From: G965218495 sp965218495 | Lineage (GTDB): Bacteria; Bacteroidota; Rhodothermia; Rhodothermales; Bin80 | NCBI GenBank assembly: GCA_965218495.1 | Contig: OZ244626.1 | Span: 1,736,001-1,800,000, forward strand | DNA length: 64,000 nucleotides | Reading direction: 5' to 3' | Part shown: positions 36,157-44,651 of the stretch, piece by piece | How the letters are laid out: every line of letters begins with the position of its first letter | How positions within the stretch are numbered: position 1 is the stretch's first letter | Position numbers and translations under genes: made by a program | The notes under the pieces: generated by a model | Database searches by the model: none | What the model saw: the letters and a program-made list of their open reading frames with translations, nothing else | Told to the model about the DNA's origin: nothing

Positions 36157-36824
36157 GTGCGCCAGGCTAACTGGCAGGATATAGCGGGTGAAAGTCCCGT
36201 GTTATGAAGCTTAAACCAGGTACATATCTCCGCGAGCCGTGCGTGGTCATCCGTGAGGGTGGGCGCGAAGCGTCGGTAGCGGTACGTGTGGCCAGGGACA
36301 TTGAGCACCGAAAGAGACATTATCTGGGTCGCCGAGGTTTTCCTCTATGCCGAAGGCAACATGTTCGTCCTCGCTATGGTGAGAGGGCGGACAGGCCCAC
36401 GGTGTCCGAGACCCCATGGACGCACGCAAGTATCCTGTCGGGACCTGGGAGGTCTCTCCACTACCTATCCCTTTGGGGAAGGTCGCCAAAGCGTAGGCTA
36501 AATGCTGATCGGAGGACGTACGGTGGAGAGAAGTCAGATGCGACGATACAAGCTATGAAGCCGGCGAACAAAGCGGGGGTGCCCTCGTGGCGGAGTCAGT
36601 GGAGCGAAGCGTCGCACCCAAGGGGAAATCGTGAAGTTTCACACGTACCGGACACAGCGTCGGATACTGCGTGTCACAGGGGACGGATCGGTTACGGCTG
36701 CGGGTCGGTTCGCCGACCTGCTAACGTCATGCGCGACGGCGCGACCCAAGGGAGGAGCCGGATGCGTTAACGCGCACGTCCGGATCTGTGCGGGGCCCCC
36801 GGGAAATCCGGGGGCTACCGCGAT
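36157..36824 (+). mobile_element. Group II intron without intron-encoded protein
   Basis: Begins GTGCGCCAGGCTAACTGGC, has the usual GGGTGAAAGTCCCGTG early in domain I, and ends with domains V and VI followed by CCGCGAT. At 668 bp it has no room for a reverse transcriptase, so it would need one supplied in trans. Exact boundaries are supported because joining 36156 to 36825 restores the transposase frame on the other strand. Confidence 0.88.
36755..36824 (+). ncRNA. Group II intron domains V and VI
   Basis: Domain V is 36755-36786: GAGCCGGATGCG, a UUAA-type loop, and a closing arm ending ACGTCCGGATC, with the catalytic AGC near its 5' end. Domain VI is the G/C hairpin GCCCCCGG...CCGGGGGC followed by TACCGCGAT, whose A is the likely branch point. 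The third pair of domain V is G-A instead of G-U. Confidence 0.85.
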
Positions 36825-36990
36825 GCTGTTTTCTGAATCGTCGCAGGAGGTTGCGGAAGGAACCCGGAGTATAGTTGCCTCGTCTGGCGGCTTCATCTAT
36901 GGAGCATCCTTCATGGAGGTAGGCTCTGATGGCTTCGTACCGCCTCATGGGCAGGCCGTCGGGTTGGGCGAAGAAGTCGGATCGGCGCAT

Positions 36991-37327
36991 GATCGTAAGG
37001 TATGAAGTATGAAGTCATTACCAATATAGTAACAGCATGCTAAATAATCAAGGCCAGATACTTGATAGCGGCATATTATTCCGCTTTCAGGGCGGAATTG
37101 GGAAATGTTAGACACACATAGTGCTGTTACAGGGCAGCAAGACGACAATCTCGCTGAGAGTGGCAGTGTGGTAGCGTGTCAGAAATATACTGCTATGTCA
37201 GTGGTTATCTATTCATACGTTCATACCCACTATGTATACAAGAAGGCATTAGGCCGGTAATAGAAGTCAAAATCACGCAAAAGGCGTGCGAACAGTGCAC
37301 CTACTAAACGCTCCGCGGAAATTCAGG
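36991..37327. other. Non-coding left part of the 2.8-kb insertion sequence
   Basis: About 340 bp upstream of the interrupted transposase, A/T-richer than its surroundings, ending in the terminal inverted repeat at ~37305-37327. It should hold the transposase promoter on the minus strand. No gene was seen. Confidence 0.5.
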
Positions 37328-37331
37328 CTAG

Positions 37332-37827
37332 TGGCACGGGTATGCAAGGGGCTGTAGAGACCACTTTGGGTCCGCGCGTAGCCATACAGCGCTGTTTGAG
37401 CACGAAGCTTCGCCAGGTGATCAACGGCTTGCCGGAGGCATCGCAGGCCGTCTTTCGCAGCCGATTGCGGCAAGCGTGGCAACTGTTGGACGCGAGGCGG
37501 GCCGAGACTGCGCTCCTGGAGATTCACGCAGACTTGCAGCGTGTGAACCGTTCGGCCGCCCACGTGCTTCTGGAGGGTCTTCAGGAGACGCTCACCATTC
37601 AGCGGACGGGGCTGCTACTGACGGTAGACCGCGGCTTGCGCGTGCTGCACAGCGTGGACACCCTGGGTCAGAAGCTGCAATCCTGCGTACCCCTAGGGAG
37701 CGTACGTCAGCGCCTGGGGCGCATTGCCCTGGCGTTGTTGGAACTCGAGGTGGGCCTGCGGCGCATGGCCTTTGCCTCGTATCTTCCAGATCTTCGTGAA
37801 GCCCTATCCAGCCGCCTACCCTCATGA
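37332..37827 (+). pseudogene. Dead IS256-type gene, 3' part
   Basis: Codons 165-329 after the insertion. GAVETTLGPRVAIQRC matches the conserved segment following the second catalytic Asp, which here reads Ala-Ser (VLASGTG for VIDGSKG). HADLQRVNRSAAHVLLEGLQ and ETLTIQRTG are typical of IS256 proteins. The third acidic site, normally IEN or IES, reads VDT. The end (ASYLPDLREALSSRLPS) matches the family C terminus. The stop TGA overlaps the ATG of the active transposase (ATGA). So all three catalytic residues are changed although the frame is otherwise open. Confidence 0.8.
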
Positions 37828-39092
37828 AAGCACAGACCTCCGACGAACCCATTGCCGCACTCTGCCAGCGTCTGGCTGCGACCGACCCGCTTGCCTTGGC
37901 CCAGCTCCTGCGCGAGCTCCCAGAGCGGTATGAAGCGATGGCTATGCAGGCTATAGAGGCCGAAGTGACGCAGCTGTGTGGCAAGCGGGGCACCGTCAAC
38001 AAGAACGGCTATCAGCGCTGGGGCACCAATCCAGGCTCTATTGTCTACGGTACGGGGCGTATTCAGATATCGGTTCCTCGGGTGCGTGACACCAACACGG
38101 GCAAGGAAGTGCCGCTGAAGACCTACCAGTTGCTGCACCAGCGGGATCCCGAGCAGCTTGAGAAGCTCACGGCACTGTTGCTCTCGGGGGTCTCGCAGCG
38201 CGACTACAAGGACGTGGCCGGCGAGTTTGCCGACTGTATGGGACTGAGCCAGAGCAGCGTTGCTCGCATGTTCGAGACCACTACCACGCAGGCACTAGAG
38301 GAGTTTGAGTCCAGCCGGCTGGATCAGGAGAAGTATGTGGCCTTGTTGATAGATGGCAAGTGCCTGAAGGGTGTGCAGATGATCCTCGCTCTGGGGGTCA
38401 CCCGTACAGGCAAGAAGCACGTGTTAGGCTACATCGAAAGCACCACCGAGAACAGTGACAAAGCGACCGCTTTGCTGGAGAACCTGGTGCAGCGCGGGTT
38501 CTCCTATGCCGGCGGGATCCTGGTGATCATCGACGGCAGCAAGGGGCTGCGCAAGGCGGTGCAGCATGTGTTTGGCGATCACGCGGTCATCCAGCGGTGT
38601 CAGTGGCACAAGCGCGAGAACGTGGTGCAGCACACCAAGCAGAAGGACGCCGCCGAGCGCGCAAAAGGCCGGCTTCAAGACGCCTATGATCAGCCAGACT
38701 ATGAGCGTGCGCGCAAAGCGCTTGTTGCTATCCACGACGACCTGCAGCCTGGGCAACCGCGCGCGGCCGCCAGCCTGCGCGAAGGACTGCACGAAACGCT
38801 TACGGTGCTCCGACTACCACTGCATGAGACCCTCCAGCGAAGCTTCAAGACCAGTAACCTCATCGAGAACCTCAATAGCGTCATTACTCATCGCACGCGC
38901 AACGTAAAACGATGGCGCTCCACGAACCAACGGCACCGCTGGTTCGCCGCCATCTTCAAGCACTACGAGTCCAGGCTAAGTCGCACATTGGAGCCTGTGC
39001 GTCTGAGAGCGATGGAAGCAGCCCTTACACGTGAGGTGGAATGCCGCAGGCAGCATACCGTATTCGCCTATGCACATACCCTTCCCAACTAA
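37824..39092 (+). CDS. IS256-type (mutator) transposase
   Basis: 422 residues, full length. N-terminal domain MKAQTSDEPIAALCQRLAAT, then GRIQISVPRVRDTNTGKEV and DVAGEFADCMGLSQSSVARM. The DDE residues are in LLIDGKCLKG, LVIIDGSKGLRKAV and TSNLIENLNSVI, with the family segment IQRCQWHKRENVV between them. It catalyses copy-paste transposition. Its ATG overlaps the stop of the dead paralogue by four bases, so it was probably co-translated with it before the insertion. No second intact copy is in the window. Confidence 0.92.
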   Translation: MKAQTSDEPIAALCQRLAATDPLALAQLLRELPERYEAMAMQAIEAEVTQLCGKRGTVNKNGYQRWGTNPGSIVYGTGRIQISVPRVRDTNTGKEVPLKTYQLLHQRDPEQLEKLTALLLSGVSQRDYKDVAGEFADCMGLSQSSVARMFETTTTQALEEFESSRLDQEKYVALLIDGKCLKGVQMILALGVTRTGKKHVLGYIESTTENSDKATALLENLVQRGFSYAGGILVIIDGSKGLRKAVQHVFGDHAVIQRCQWHKRENVVQHTKQKDAAERAKGRLQDAYDQPDYERARKALVAIHDDLQPGQPRAAASLREGLHETLTVLRLPLHETLQRSFKTSNLIENLNSVITHRTRNVKRWRSTNQRHRWFAAIFKHYESRLSRTLEPVRLRAMEAALTREVECRRQHTVFAYAHTLPN

Positions 39093-39100
39093 ATGTGGGT

Positions 39101-39186
39101 CAATCCCGGATTCGTGGCCCGCTTGCGTCAGAATCGGTGGCCCACTTCAGAGCGGATTCGGTGGCCCACATCGTCAGAATATGCAT
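39101..39186. repeat. Three 23-bp tandem repeats, IS21-like end
   Basis: Units ATTCGTGGCCCGCTTGCGTCA, ATCGGTGGCCCACTTCAGAG and ATTCGGTGGCCCACATCGTC, each about 23 bp. This GGTGGCC-type array is typical of IS21-family termini. It lies right after the IS256-type gene, with no istAB. Confidence 0.55.
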
Positions 39187-39234
39187 CGTGACTGCAAGAT
39201 CCATTATCAGCACAAAAGGGCACCACGTCGGCTG

Positions 39235-40446
39235 CTACAGGTCGTTCCCGCGTGGAATAAACGACTGAATCCCAGTAATTGCTCGCCCCAGAATCAGCCC
39301 GTGGATGTCGTAGGTCCCCTCGTAGGTATTTACGCTTTCCATATTCATCATGTGGTGCACCACGCGAAACTCGCCGCTGATTCCATTGCCACCAAGCATG
39401 TCGCGCGCTGTGCGTGCGATCGCCAAGGCGCTGCCACAGTTGTTGCGCTTCGCCAGAGATACCATCTCAGGCAGCGCCTTGCCTTCATCCTTAAGCTGTC
39501 CCAGACGCCAAGCTAACAACTGCATTAGGGTGATGCTTGTCAACATGTTGGCCAACTTGGTTTGCACTAGCTGCATCGAGCCGAGCGGGTACCCGAACTG
39601 GTGCCTTTCCATCACGTAGCGGCGCGCACGGTGGTAGCAGTCCTCGGCGGCACCAAGCGCACCCCACACGATTCCATAACGTGCGCTGTTCAGACACGTA
39701 AACGGCCCTTTGAGTCCTCGGACCTCGGGAAATACGCGCGAATGCGGGACGAATACATCACGTAAAACGATCTCGCCGGTCAGCGAAGCACGCAGCGACA
39801 TCTTGTGCCCGGTCTTTGGTGTCGTGAATCCTTCCGCTCCTCGCTCCACCAGAAATCCGCGAATGACACCATTATCCCGAGAGGTGTCCTTGACCTTGGC
39901 CCACACGACGGCGACATCAGCAATCGGCGAGTTGGTGATCCACGATTTGGCGCCATTGAGCACCCAACCGCCGTCTACCGGCCTTGCGGTCGCTTCCATG
40001 GATCCCGGGTCCGAGCCATGATTGGGCTCAGTCAAGCCAAAGCATCCTATGAGCTCCGCTGTGGCCAGCCGTGGAAGAAAAGTCCGCCGCTGCTCCTCGG
40101 TCCCAAACACGTGAATCGGCAGCATAACCAACGAGGACTGGACAGACATGAACGAACGATAACCGCTATCAATGCGCTCAAGCTCACGGGCCACCAGGCC
40201 GTACGCGGTGTAGCTGACCCCTGCGCCTCCATATTCCTCTGGGATAAAGGACCCCAGCAGGCCCAGCTCCCCCATTTCGCGCGGAATGTCGGCGTGAAAG
40301 ACCTCGTCCTGATTCCCTTCCAGAGCACGGGGCTCCAGCCTTTCCTGTGCATAGCGACGGGCAGTCTGCATGATCAGCCGCTCTTCCTCGCCAAGCATGG
40401 AGGTCATCAGGTAGGCATCATCAATGTCGAGTCGTGGATTTGCCAT
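39235..40446 (-). CDS. Acyl-CoA dehydrogenase, glutaryl-CoA dehydrogenase type
   Basis: 403 residues from the ATG at 40446; a TTG at 40464 is less likely. FAD-binding and substrate motifs are IGCFGLTEPNHGSDPGSMEA, GAKSWITNSPIADVAVVWAK and RDMLGGNGISGE. The catalytic glutamate is in ESVNTYEGTYDIHGLILGRA, and SGYRSFMSVQSSLVM contains the arginine position that binds the glutaryl carboxylate in GcdH. It would oxidise and decarboxylate glutaryl-CoA to crotonyl-CoA in lysine/tryptophan breakdown, passing electrons to ETF. It stands alone. Confidence 0.85.
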   Translation of the reverse strand: MANPRLDIDDAYLMTSMLGEEERLIMQTARRYAQERLEPRALEGNQDEVFHADIPREMGELGLLGSFIPEEYGGAGVSYTAYGLVARELERIDSGYRSFMSVQSSLVMLPIHVFGTEEQRRTFLPRLATAELIGCFGLTEPNHGSDPGSMEATARPVDGGWVLNGAKSWITNSPIADVAVVWAKVKDTSRDNGVIRGFLVERGAEGFTTPKTGHKMSLRASLTGEIVLRDVFVPHSRVFPEVRGLKGPFTCLNSARYGIVWGALGAAEDCYHRARRYVMERHQFGYPLGSMQLVQTKLANMLTSITLMQLLAWRLGQLKDEGKALPEMVSLAKRNNCGSALAIARTARDMLGGNGISGEFRVVHHMMNMESVNTYEGTYDIHGLILGRAITGIQSFIPRGNDL

Positions 40447-40681
40447 AGCAGCAATATTGTCCAAGGCCGCTCATACAGCACGCACACACAATTTGTTTGG
40501 CCGTGAAGCTCCGCAGGAATTCATTACGGACCCCAGAGCCACCCGGGCACTATACTGCGTCGCATTGGGCCATCTTCTACCAACGGATCGCACAATTCCT
40601 GTCTTGCCCCGTGGTGCAACACATCGGCCTGAACCGTGTATCACGTGTGCACTAATTCCGCCCTTTTTTAAATCCGTTTCC

Positions 40682-41191
40682 ATGCATCGCATTGCTGCTA
40701 TTGGAGTCCTGTTGCTGCTACTGTGCACGTGCGTGCCGGCCCACGCCCAACAGCTTTCCCCGAGAATAGGGTTTGGACTCACCACTACCGTGACTACTGA
40801 TTTTGCGAATCCCATTGGCCTCGGCCTGCATGTACGTGGATCGCTTCCGGTCAACCCCGACCTGTCCTTCGCGACTGGCATCGGTGTGACCGGCTTTGTG
40901 TTTAGCGGCCGCGATGATGCGGCCTACTACGTCACGCCGCAGGTGCTTGCCATCGTCACACTGAATGCGATGAACGCTCGCGCGCCCTATGTGCTGCTTG
41001 GGCTGGGCGGCTATCTGCCAGTCGGCGGCGGAAGCGACGAAAAGGACGGCGGGCCTGCCATCCACGGAGGCTTGGGCTGGGCTGCCAGGCTCCAGGAGAC
41101 ATCCGTATACCTTGAAGTCACCCCGGCGTTGGTCGTCGGTAAGGACGCATCAAAGCTCATCTTGCCGCTAAAGGTTGGCGTCGTGATGTGA
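40682..41191 (+). CDS. Small outer-membrane barrel protein
   Basis: 169 residues. Signal peptide MHRIAAIGVLLLLLCTCVPAHAQ, then alternating strand-like segments (LGLHVRGSLPVNPDLSFATG, APYVLLGLGGYLPVGGGSD, TSVYLEVTPALVVG) and an end LPLKVGVVM. This fits an opacity/OmpW-like eight-stranded barrel. The function is unknown. It converges on the HAS-barrel-like gene with a three-base gap. Confidence 0.6.
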   Translation: MHRIAAIGVLLLLLCTCVPAHAQQLSPRIGFGLTTTVTTDFANPIGLGLHVRGSLPVNPDLSFATGIGVTGFVFSGRDDAAYYVTPQVLAIVTLNAMNARAPYVLLGLGGYLPVGGGSDEKDGGPAIHGGLGWAARLQETSVYLEVTPALVVGKDASKLILPLKVGVVM

Positions 41192-41194
41192 TGT

Positions 41195-41779
41195 CTACGC
41201 CACGCGGCGAAGGATGGACTGCAGCCGCTCCGAGTCATCCTTGAGCAGCCGGCTGAGCACCTTCCCGGCTTCCACCAGAACGTGCCCATCTCCGCCCCGG
41301 TGCGCCTCCAGCATGCCCGATAACACGGCCACCAGCAGGTCGTCCATAAAGGCCGGCTTCTCCGAGCCAATCAGTAGCACGCGAAGAAAGTCATAAGGTC
41401 TGCCGATCTGGCGAATGGTCTCCGTGGAGCAAGCCAGCACGGGTGAATGGATGCGCGGCGGGTACAGCGGTAACGTTTGGCGCACGGCGCCTCCCGCGGT
41501 GCGATACGCCACCATCTGTACGCGCATCATCGTGCGCAAGAGCTCCATGACATGTGGCATTTCGCGCCGAAGCTCATCTTCGGTCTTGCCAAGTGCTATC
41601 GCGCTTCGTGCGTCATCGAACGGCACCATTTCCACGTAACTCACAATGCCGTAGGCCTCAATTTCTTCAGCTGGCTCCACGCTGACCCATTGGCCTAGTG
41701 CCGGCAGTCTGGCGTGGCTGTAGACCTCAGCGGTAAAGACACTGGTGCTGGACGCTATTACCTCTGCAATAGGCTTCAT
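41195..41779 (-). CDS. HAS-barrel-like protein paired with NurA
   Basis: 194 residues, no signal peptide. The N-terminal ~60 residues (IAEVIASSTSVFTAEVYSHA, then LGQWVSVEPAEEIEAYGIVS) resemble the HAS barrel that opens HerA ATPases. The rest is helical (RVLLIGSEKPAFMDDLLVAV, HVLVEAGKVLSRLLKDDSER). Its ATG overlaps the nurA stop (TGATG). HerA and NurA form a DNA-end-resection complex in archaea and Thermus; here only the HAS-like part is next door and no HerA ATPase is visible. A role as NurA partner is inference. Confidence 0.6.
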   Translation of the reverse strand: MKPIAEVIASSTSVFTAEVYSHARLPALGQWVSVEPAEEIEAYGIVSYVEMVPFDDARSAIALGKTEDELRREMPHVMELLRTMMRVQMVAYRTAGGAVRQTLPLYPPRIHSPVLACSTETIRQIGRPYDFLRVLLIGSEKPAFMDDLLVAVLSGMLEAHRGGDGHVLVEAGKVLSRLLKDDSERLQSILRRVA

Positions 41780-42936
41780 CAGATTACAGGACGCTGCTTC
41801 GTGGCTCGCTTTCGGCTGCTTCTTTGTCGCAGATTGTATTTGGCCATCTCACGCTCCACCAAGTTGTAAAACAGGGTACGATCATGCTTTCTGATTACCG
41901 CTTGTTCGTGGGCTTCAGCCAGAATCATGGGGTATCCGTTGCCTTTTCTGCATTCGCTGACGATCGTCGTGTACACAAGGTCAAGCAGCTCCGCGTCCCT
42001 CGCCACCCAGCGCGGCAACTCGACGCGGGAGATTTCGGACTCCCCATGCCCCGCCATAACTCGTACGTAGAAGAAACAGATCCGGTCTTCCGCGTTGTAT
42101 GCTTGCAACACGTGGGAGTCCGACGCGAAGACGGCGGTTCGCTGCCAAGGTGCCAGAAAAGGATCGTACAGCCACCGATCAAGAATTCCGGCAAAAGAGT
42201 CCTCCTGCATTTCCTCCGTTTCTCCGCGCAAGCCCCGAAGAAGGTTCACGACCTCGGTGCTGTTGGGCATGCTGACAAAGGAGCACAATGGAACCCTGTG
42301 CTCACGAAACTGCGCCAACTGCGCTGCATACCTGGAAATGAGCTCCCTCTTCAGATGCTCCGGGTCTATCCGCTGGAGCATCCAACGGATCAGCGTGCCG
42401 TCTGCCATCGCGACAATCGGGCGGCGTGGCTGGCGGGCACTGATCGCAAGGTTGATGAGCGCTTCCAGCTCCATCTGGTCCCTGCGAGCCGCAACAACAT
42501 CTGTGCTGGCCCTGCCCACTCCCGCTGAGGCTTGCGCCGCAATCTCGTGGTGACCCGACCCAACATGCGTTTCAGACAACATGACGGGCTTTTCCAGCGT
42601 ACCGTACTGGAACGCGATCTGGCTTATGTTGAGCAGATACACCAGGGGCTCAATATGGCGGTCCGGAAAAATCTGGGATCCATCGGAAGCTACCGCCGTC
42701 AAGGGCGTTGGCCGCAATGCCGGCTCAGTAGCGCAGGTAGGGTCTTCAAGTGGCGTGGCCATCAGCCACGGCACGTGCTTGCCCCGGTGGCGCTGCTCGT
42801 GCCAGACTCCGCCCTGCGTGCGAAGAAATTTCCGCGCCCGGGCAAGCGTCCCTTGGCGGGCTGGCCACGCTTGAAACTGCGCAGCACAAAACTCCGAAAG
42901 CTGCTTTGAGAGCTGCTGGATGTTGAGATTGTACAC
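41779..42936 (-). CDS. nurA: NurA-domain nuclease
   Basis: 385 residues starting at a GTG (42936) with GGAGG eight bases upstream, which decides the start. AVASDGSQIFPDRHIEPLVY contains the first metal-binding Asp of NurA. VAMADGTLIRWML supplies the second, and SDSHVLQAYNAEDRICFFYV and ARDAELLDLVYTTIVSECRK lie in the C-terminal half. NurA is a 5'-3' nuclease that works with the HerA translocase in double-strand-break repair. It is in an operon with the HAS-barrel-like gene and diverges from hemW by about 33 bp. Confidence 0.8.
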   Translation of the reverse strand: MYNLNIQQLSKQLSEFCAAQFQAWPARQGTLARARKFLRTQGGVWHEQRHRGKHVPWLMATPLEDPTCATEPALRPTPLTAVASDGSQIFPDRHIEPLVYLLNISQIAFQYGTLEKPVMLSETHVGSGHHEIAAQASAGVGRASTDVVAARRDQMELEALINLAISARQPRRPIVAMADGTLIRWMLQRIDPEHLKRELISRYAAQLAQFREHRVPLCSFVSMPNSTEVVNLLRGLRGETEEMQEDSFAGILDRWLYDPFLAPWQRTAVFASDSHVLQAYNAEDRICFFYVRVMAGHGESEISRVELPRWVARDAELLDLVYTTIVSECRKGNGYPMILAEAHEQAVIRKHDRTLFYNLVEREMAKYNLRQRSSRKRATKQRPVI

Positions 42937-42969
42937 CGACTACCTCCGCATATGCGCATAGAAGAATCT

Positions 42970-44118
42970 ATGGCCGGGCTGTATATCCACGTGCCTTTCT
43001 GCATGCAACGCTGCGTGTACTGCGACTTCTACTTTGTAACTGGTCAGCGTGATCACAGCGCGTTCGTAGAGGCACTCTGCATGGAGTTGGGACAGGCCGC
43101 TCGCCGCGGATTCAACGAAACCGTGGCGACAATATACCTTGGCGGGGGCACGCCATCACGGCTCGCCAGTTGCGACATCGCCCGAATCCTAGCCGCCACC
43201 AATAGCGCTTTCGATACATCACGCGTCACAGAAGTCACGATAGAGCTCAACCCGGAAGACACTACAGCTCCTTACCTCCGGGAGTTACGGGAGCTGGGCA
43301 TTAATCGGGTCAGCCTGGGCATACAATCGTTTTTTGACGATGATCTGCGATTCATGAATCGCAGCCACAATGCCAGTGAAGCCACCCGCGCTCTGGAGCT
43401 CGTTGCGGAATCGGACCTTGACAGCTACAGCGTTGACCTTATTTTCGGACTCCCGAAGCAGTCACGCGCTCGCTGGGCCGCCAACCTTGACCGGCTCGCG
43501 GCCTTTGGTCCGCCCCATGTTTCCACATACGCTCTCACCATTGAAGCGAAGACGCCGCTCCATAAGCAGGTTGCCAGGGGGCTTGTTACGCCTGTAGCGG
43601 GCGAAACTATGGCAGCGCTGTATCAGACGACGATGGACACTCTGCGGGAGTGCGGCCTGGAGCACTACGAGATTTCCAGCTTTTCCAAGCCTGGGCACCG
43701 AGCCCGCCACAACCAGCGGTACTGGACCCACGCTAACTACCTGGGCTTCGGCCCGTCGGCCCATTCATTCTGGTGGGACAGGACATCAGCGGCTCAGCGC
43801 TGGAGCAATGTTCGCAACCTGCGCAAGTACTTGTCGCTCGTTCGTAGCAGTAAAGACGCCACCGACAGCCGCGAAACCCTTACACTGGAAACGCTAGGCG
43901 CGGAGCGGATCATGCTGGGCCTGCGCACAGCCGAAGGCGTTGAGATGAGCGTGCTGAAGGACATATACGGGATAGACCTCATGACCGTAAACGGAAAGGC
44001 TATTAAATCGCTGGTTCAGGCTGGCCTCCTTTCATGCGCCGACGGCTTCTTGCGCCTGACAGACCGCGGGAAACACGTATGCGACAGCGTGACCACACGC
44101 CTTCTACCTCCGTCGTGA
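42970..44118 (+). CDS. hemW: Radical SAM protein HemW (coproporphyrinogen III oxidase-like)
   Basis: 382 residues from the ATG at 42970, giving the family opening MAGLYIHVPFC; an upstream ATG at 42952 lies over the nurA ribosome-binding site. The 4Fe-4S cysteines are C11, C15 and C18 (CMQRCVYCDF); HemN's fourth Cys is absent, as in HemW. IYLGGGTPS, LGIQSFFDDDLRFMNR and HYEISSFSKPGHRARHNQRY are typical. HemW is a heme chaperone that inserts heme into respiratory enzymes. Confidence 0.9.
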   Translation: MAGLYIHVPFCMQRCVYCDFYFVTGQRDHSAFVEALCMELGQAARRGFNETVATIYLGGGTPSRLASCDIARILAATNSAFDTSRVTEVTIELNPEDTTAPYLRELRELGINRVSLGIQSFFDDDLRFMNRSHNASEATRALELVAESDLDSYSVDLIFGLPKQSRARWAANLDRLAAFGPPHVSTYALTIEAKTPLHKQVARGLVTPVAGETMAALYQTTMDTLRECGLEHYEISSFSKPGHRARHNQRYWTHANYLGFGPSAHSFWWDRTSAAQRWSNVRNLRKYLSLVRSSKDATDSRETLTLETLGAERIMLGLRTAEGVEMSVLKDIYGIDLMTVNGKAIKSLVQAGLLSCADGFLRLTDRGKHVCDSVTTRLLPPS

Positions 44119-44170
44119 ACCGGTCAGCGCTCCTGTTGTAAAACTCGCGCACTGTGTGCCCTTGAAAGAC

Positions 44171-44647
44171 ATGAGCGCGAAATCTGCCTTTTTTTTTCTG
44201 TTGCTCGTATTGGTAGCGGCTTGCGGCGAAGAGCTTGCGCCTCCGCCCGAATATGGCATTCGCGTTGACGGTACGTTGGACTTTGTAGTGGGCGACAGCG
44301 CGGTCATCCATTCGATCAACATTGAGATAGCGGACACCAAAGAGACCCGCCAGCGCGGCCTGATGAATCGCCGTGGCATAGGGCTGAGTGAAGGCATGCT
44401 GTTCATGTTCCCGGCGCCGGACATGCTTAGCTTCTGGATGCGCAATACGGCATTGCCACTGGACATCATATTCATTGACAAGGACCTGAACATCGTCAAC
44501 ATCGCTCGTCGCACCAAGCCGCTATCCGATGATTTTATTCGCGCTACGGCTTTGGCGCAGTACGTCGTTGAAGTACGCGGAGGCGTCAGCGAGCGGTATG
44601 GCATCACTGACAGCGCATCGGTGCGCTGGCATCGAAAAAGCAATTAA
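44171..44647 (+). CDS. DUF192 lipoprotein, first of a tandem pair
   Basis: 158 residues from the ATG at 44171. A lipoprotein signal ends at LVAAC (lipobox cysteine). The DUF192 core is ETRQRGLMNRRGIGLSEGML, SFWMRNTALPLDIIFIDKDL, and AQYVVEVRGG. The family forms small barrels of unknown function, often exported. A GTG at 44156 is a weaker start. The next gene, four bases downstream, is a paralogue. Confidence 0.8.
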   Translation: MSAKSAFFFLLLVLVAACGEELAPPPEYGIRVDGTLDFVVGDSAVIHSINIEIADTKETRQRGLMNRRGIGLSEGMLFMFPAPDMLSFWMRNTALPLDIIFIDKDLNIVNIARRTKPLSDDFIRATALAQYVVEVRGGVSERYGITDSASVRWHRKSN

Positions 44648-44651
44648 GCGT

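Larger units (their letters stand above)
34595..36990 (-). pseudogene. DDE transposase interrupted by a group II intron
   Basis: The N-terminal codons (36990 down to 36825) read MRRSDFFAQPDGLPMRRYEA through YTPGSFRNLLRRFRKQ. The rest (36156 down to 34595) continues PSADFFWPQP, then RRAARIVALRKEHNASIYQI (HTH) and LGYIQNVFTREG, followed by the catalytic half with GLFLFAFDLARM, IDLDFHTIPYHGD, LVFDSRFTVYANLAKL and RMIIENVISDAIDFFHMDAL. Without the intron the gene is 575 codons in a single frame. The intron is antisense to the gene and so cannot be spliced from its mRNA; the transposase is therefore inactivated unless an internal start (36025) yields a partial protein. Confidence 0.85.
34561..37327 (-). 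mobile_element. Insertion sequence of 2767 bp inside the dead IS256-type gene
   Basis: The ends are CCTCAATTACCGCGG...TTTA and, inverted, CCTGAATTTCCGCGG...TTTA, with two mismatches over the first 15 bases. The target CTAG is duplicated at 34557-34560 and 37328-37331. It carries one transposase gene on the minus strand, itself interrupted by a group II intron. I did not assign an IS family with confidence. Confidence 0.85.

Noticed and set aside
39101..39186. Regular 23-bp repeats suggestive of a small CRISPR
   Set aside because: Repeats are adjacent with no spacers, imperfect and only three; the layout fits an IS21-type terminus.
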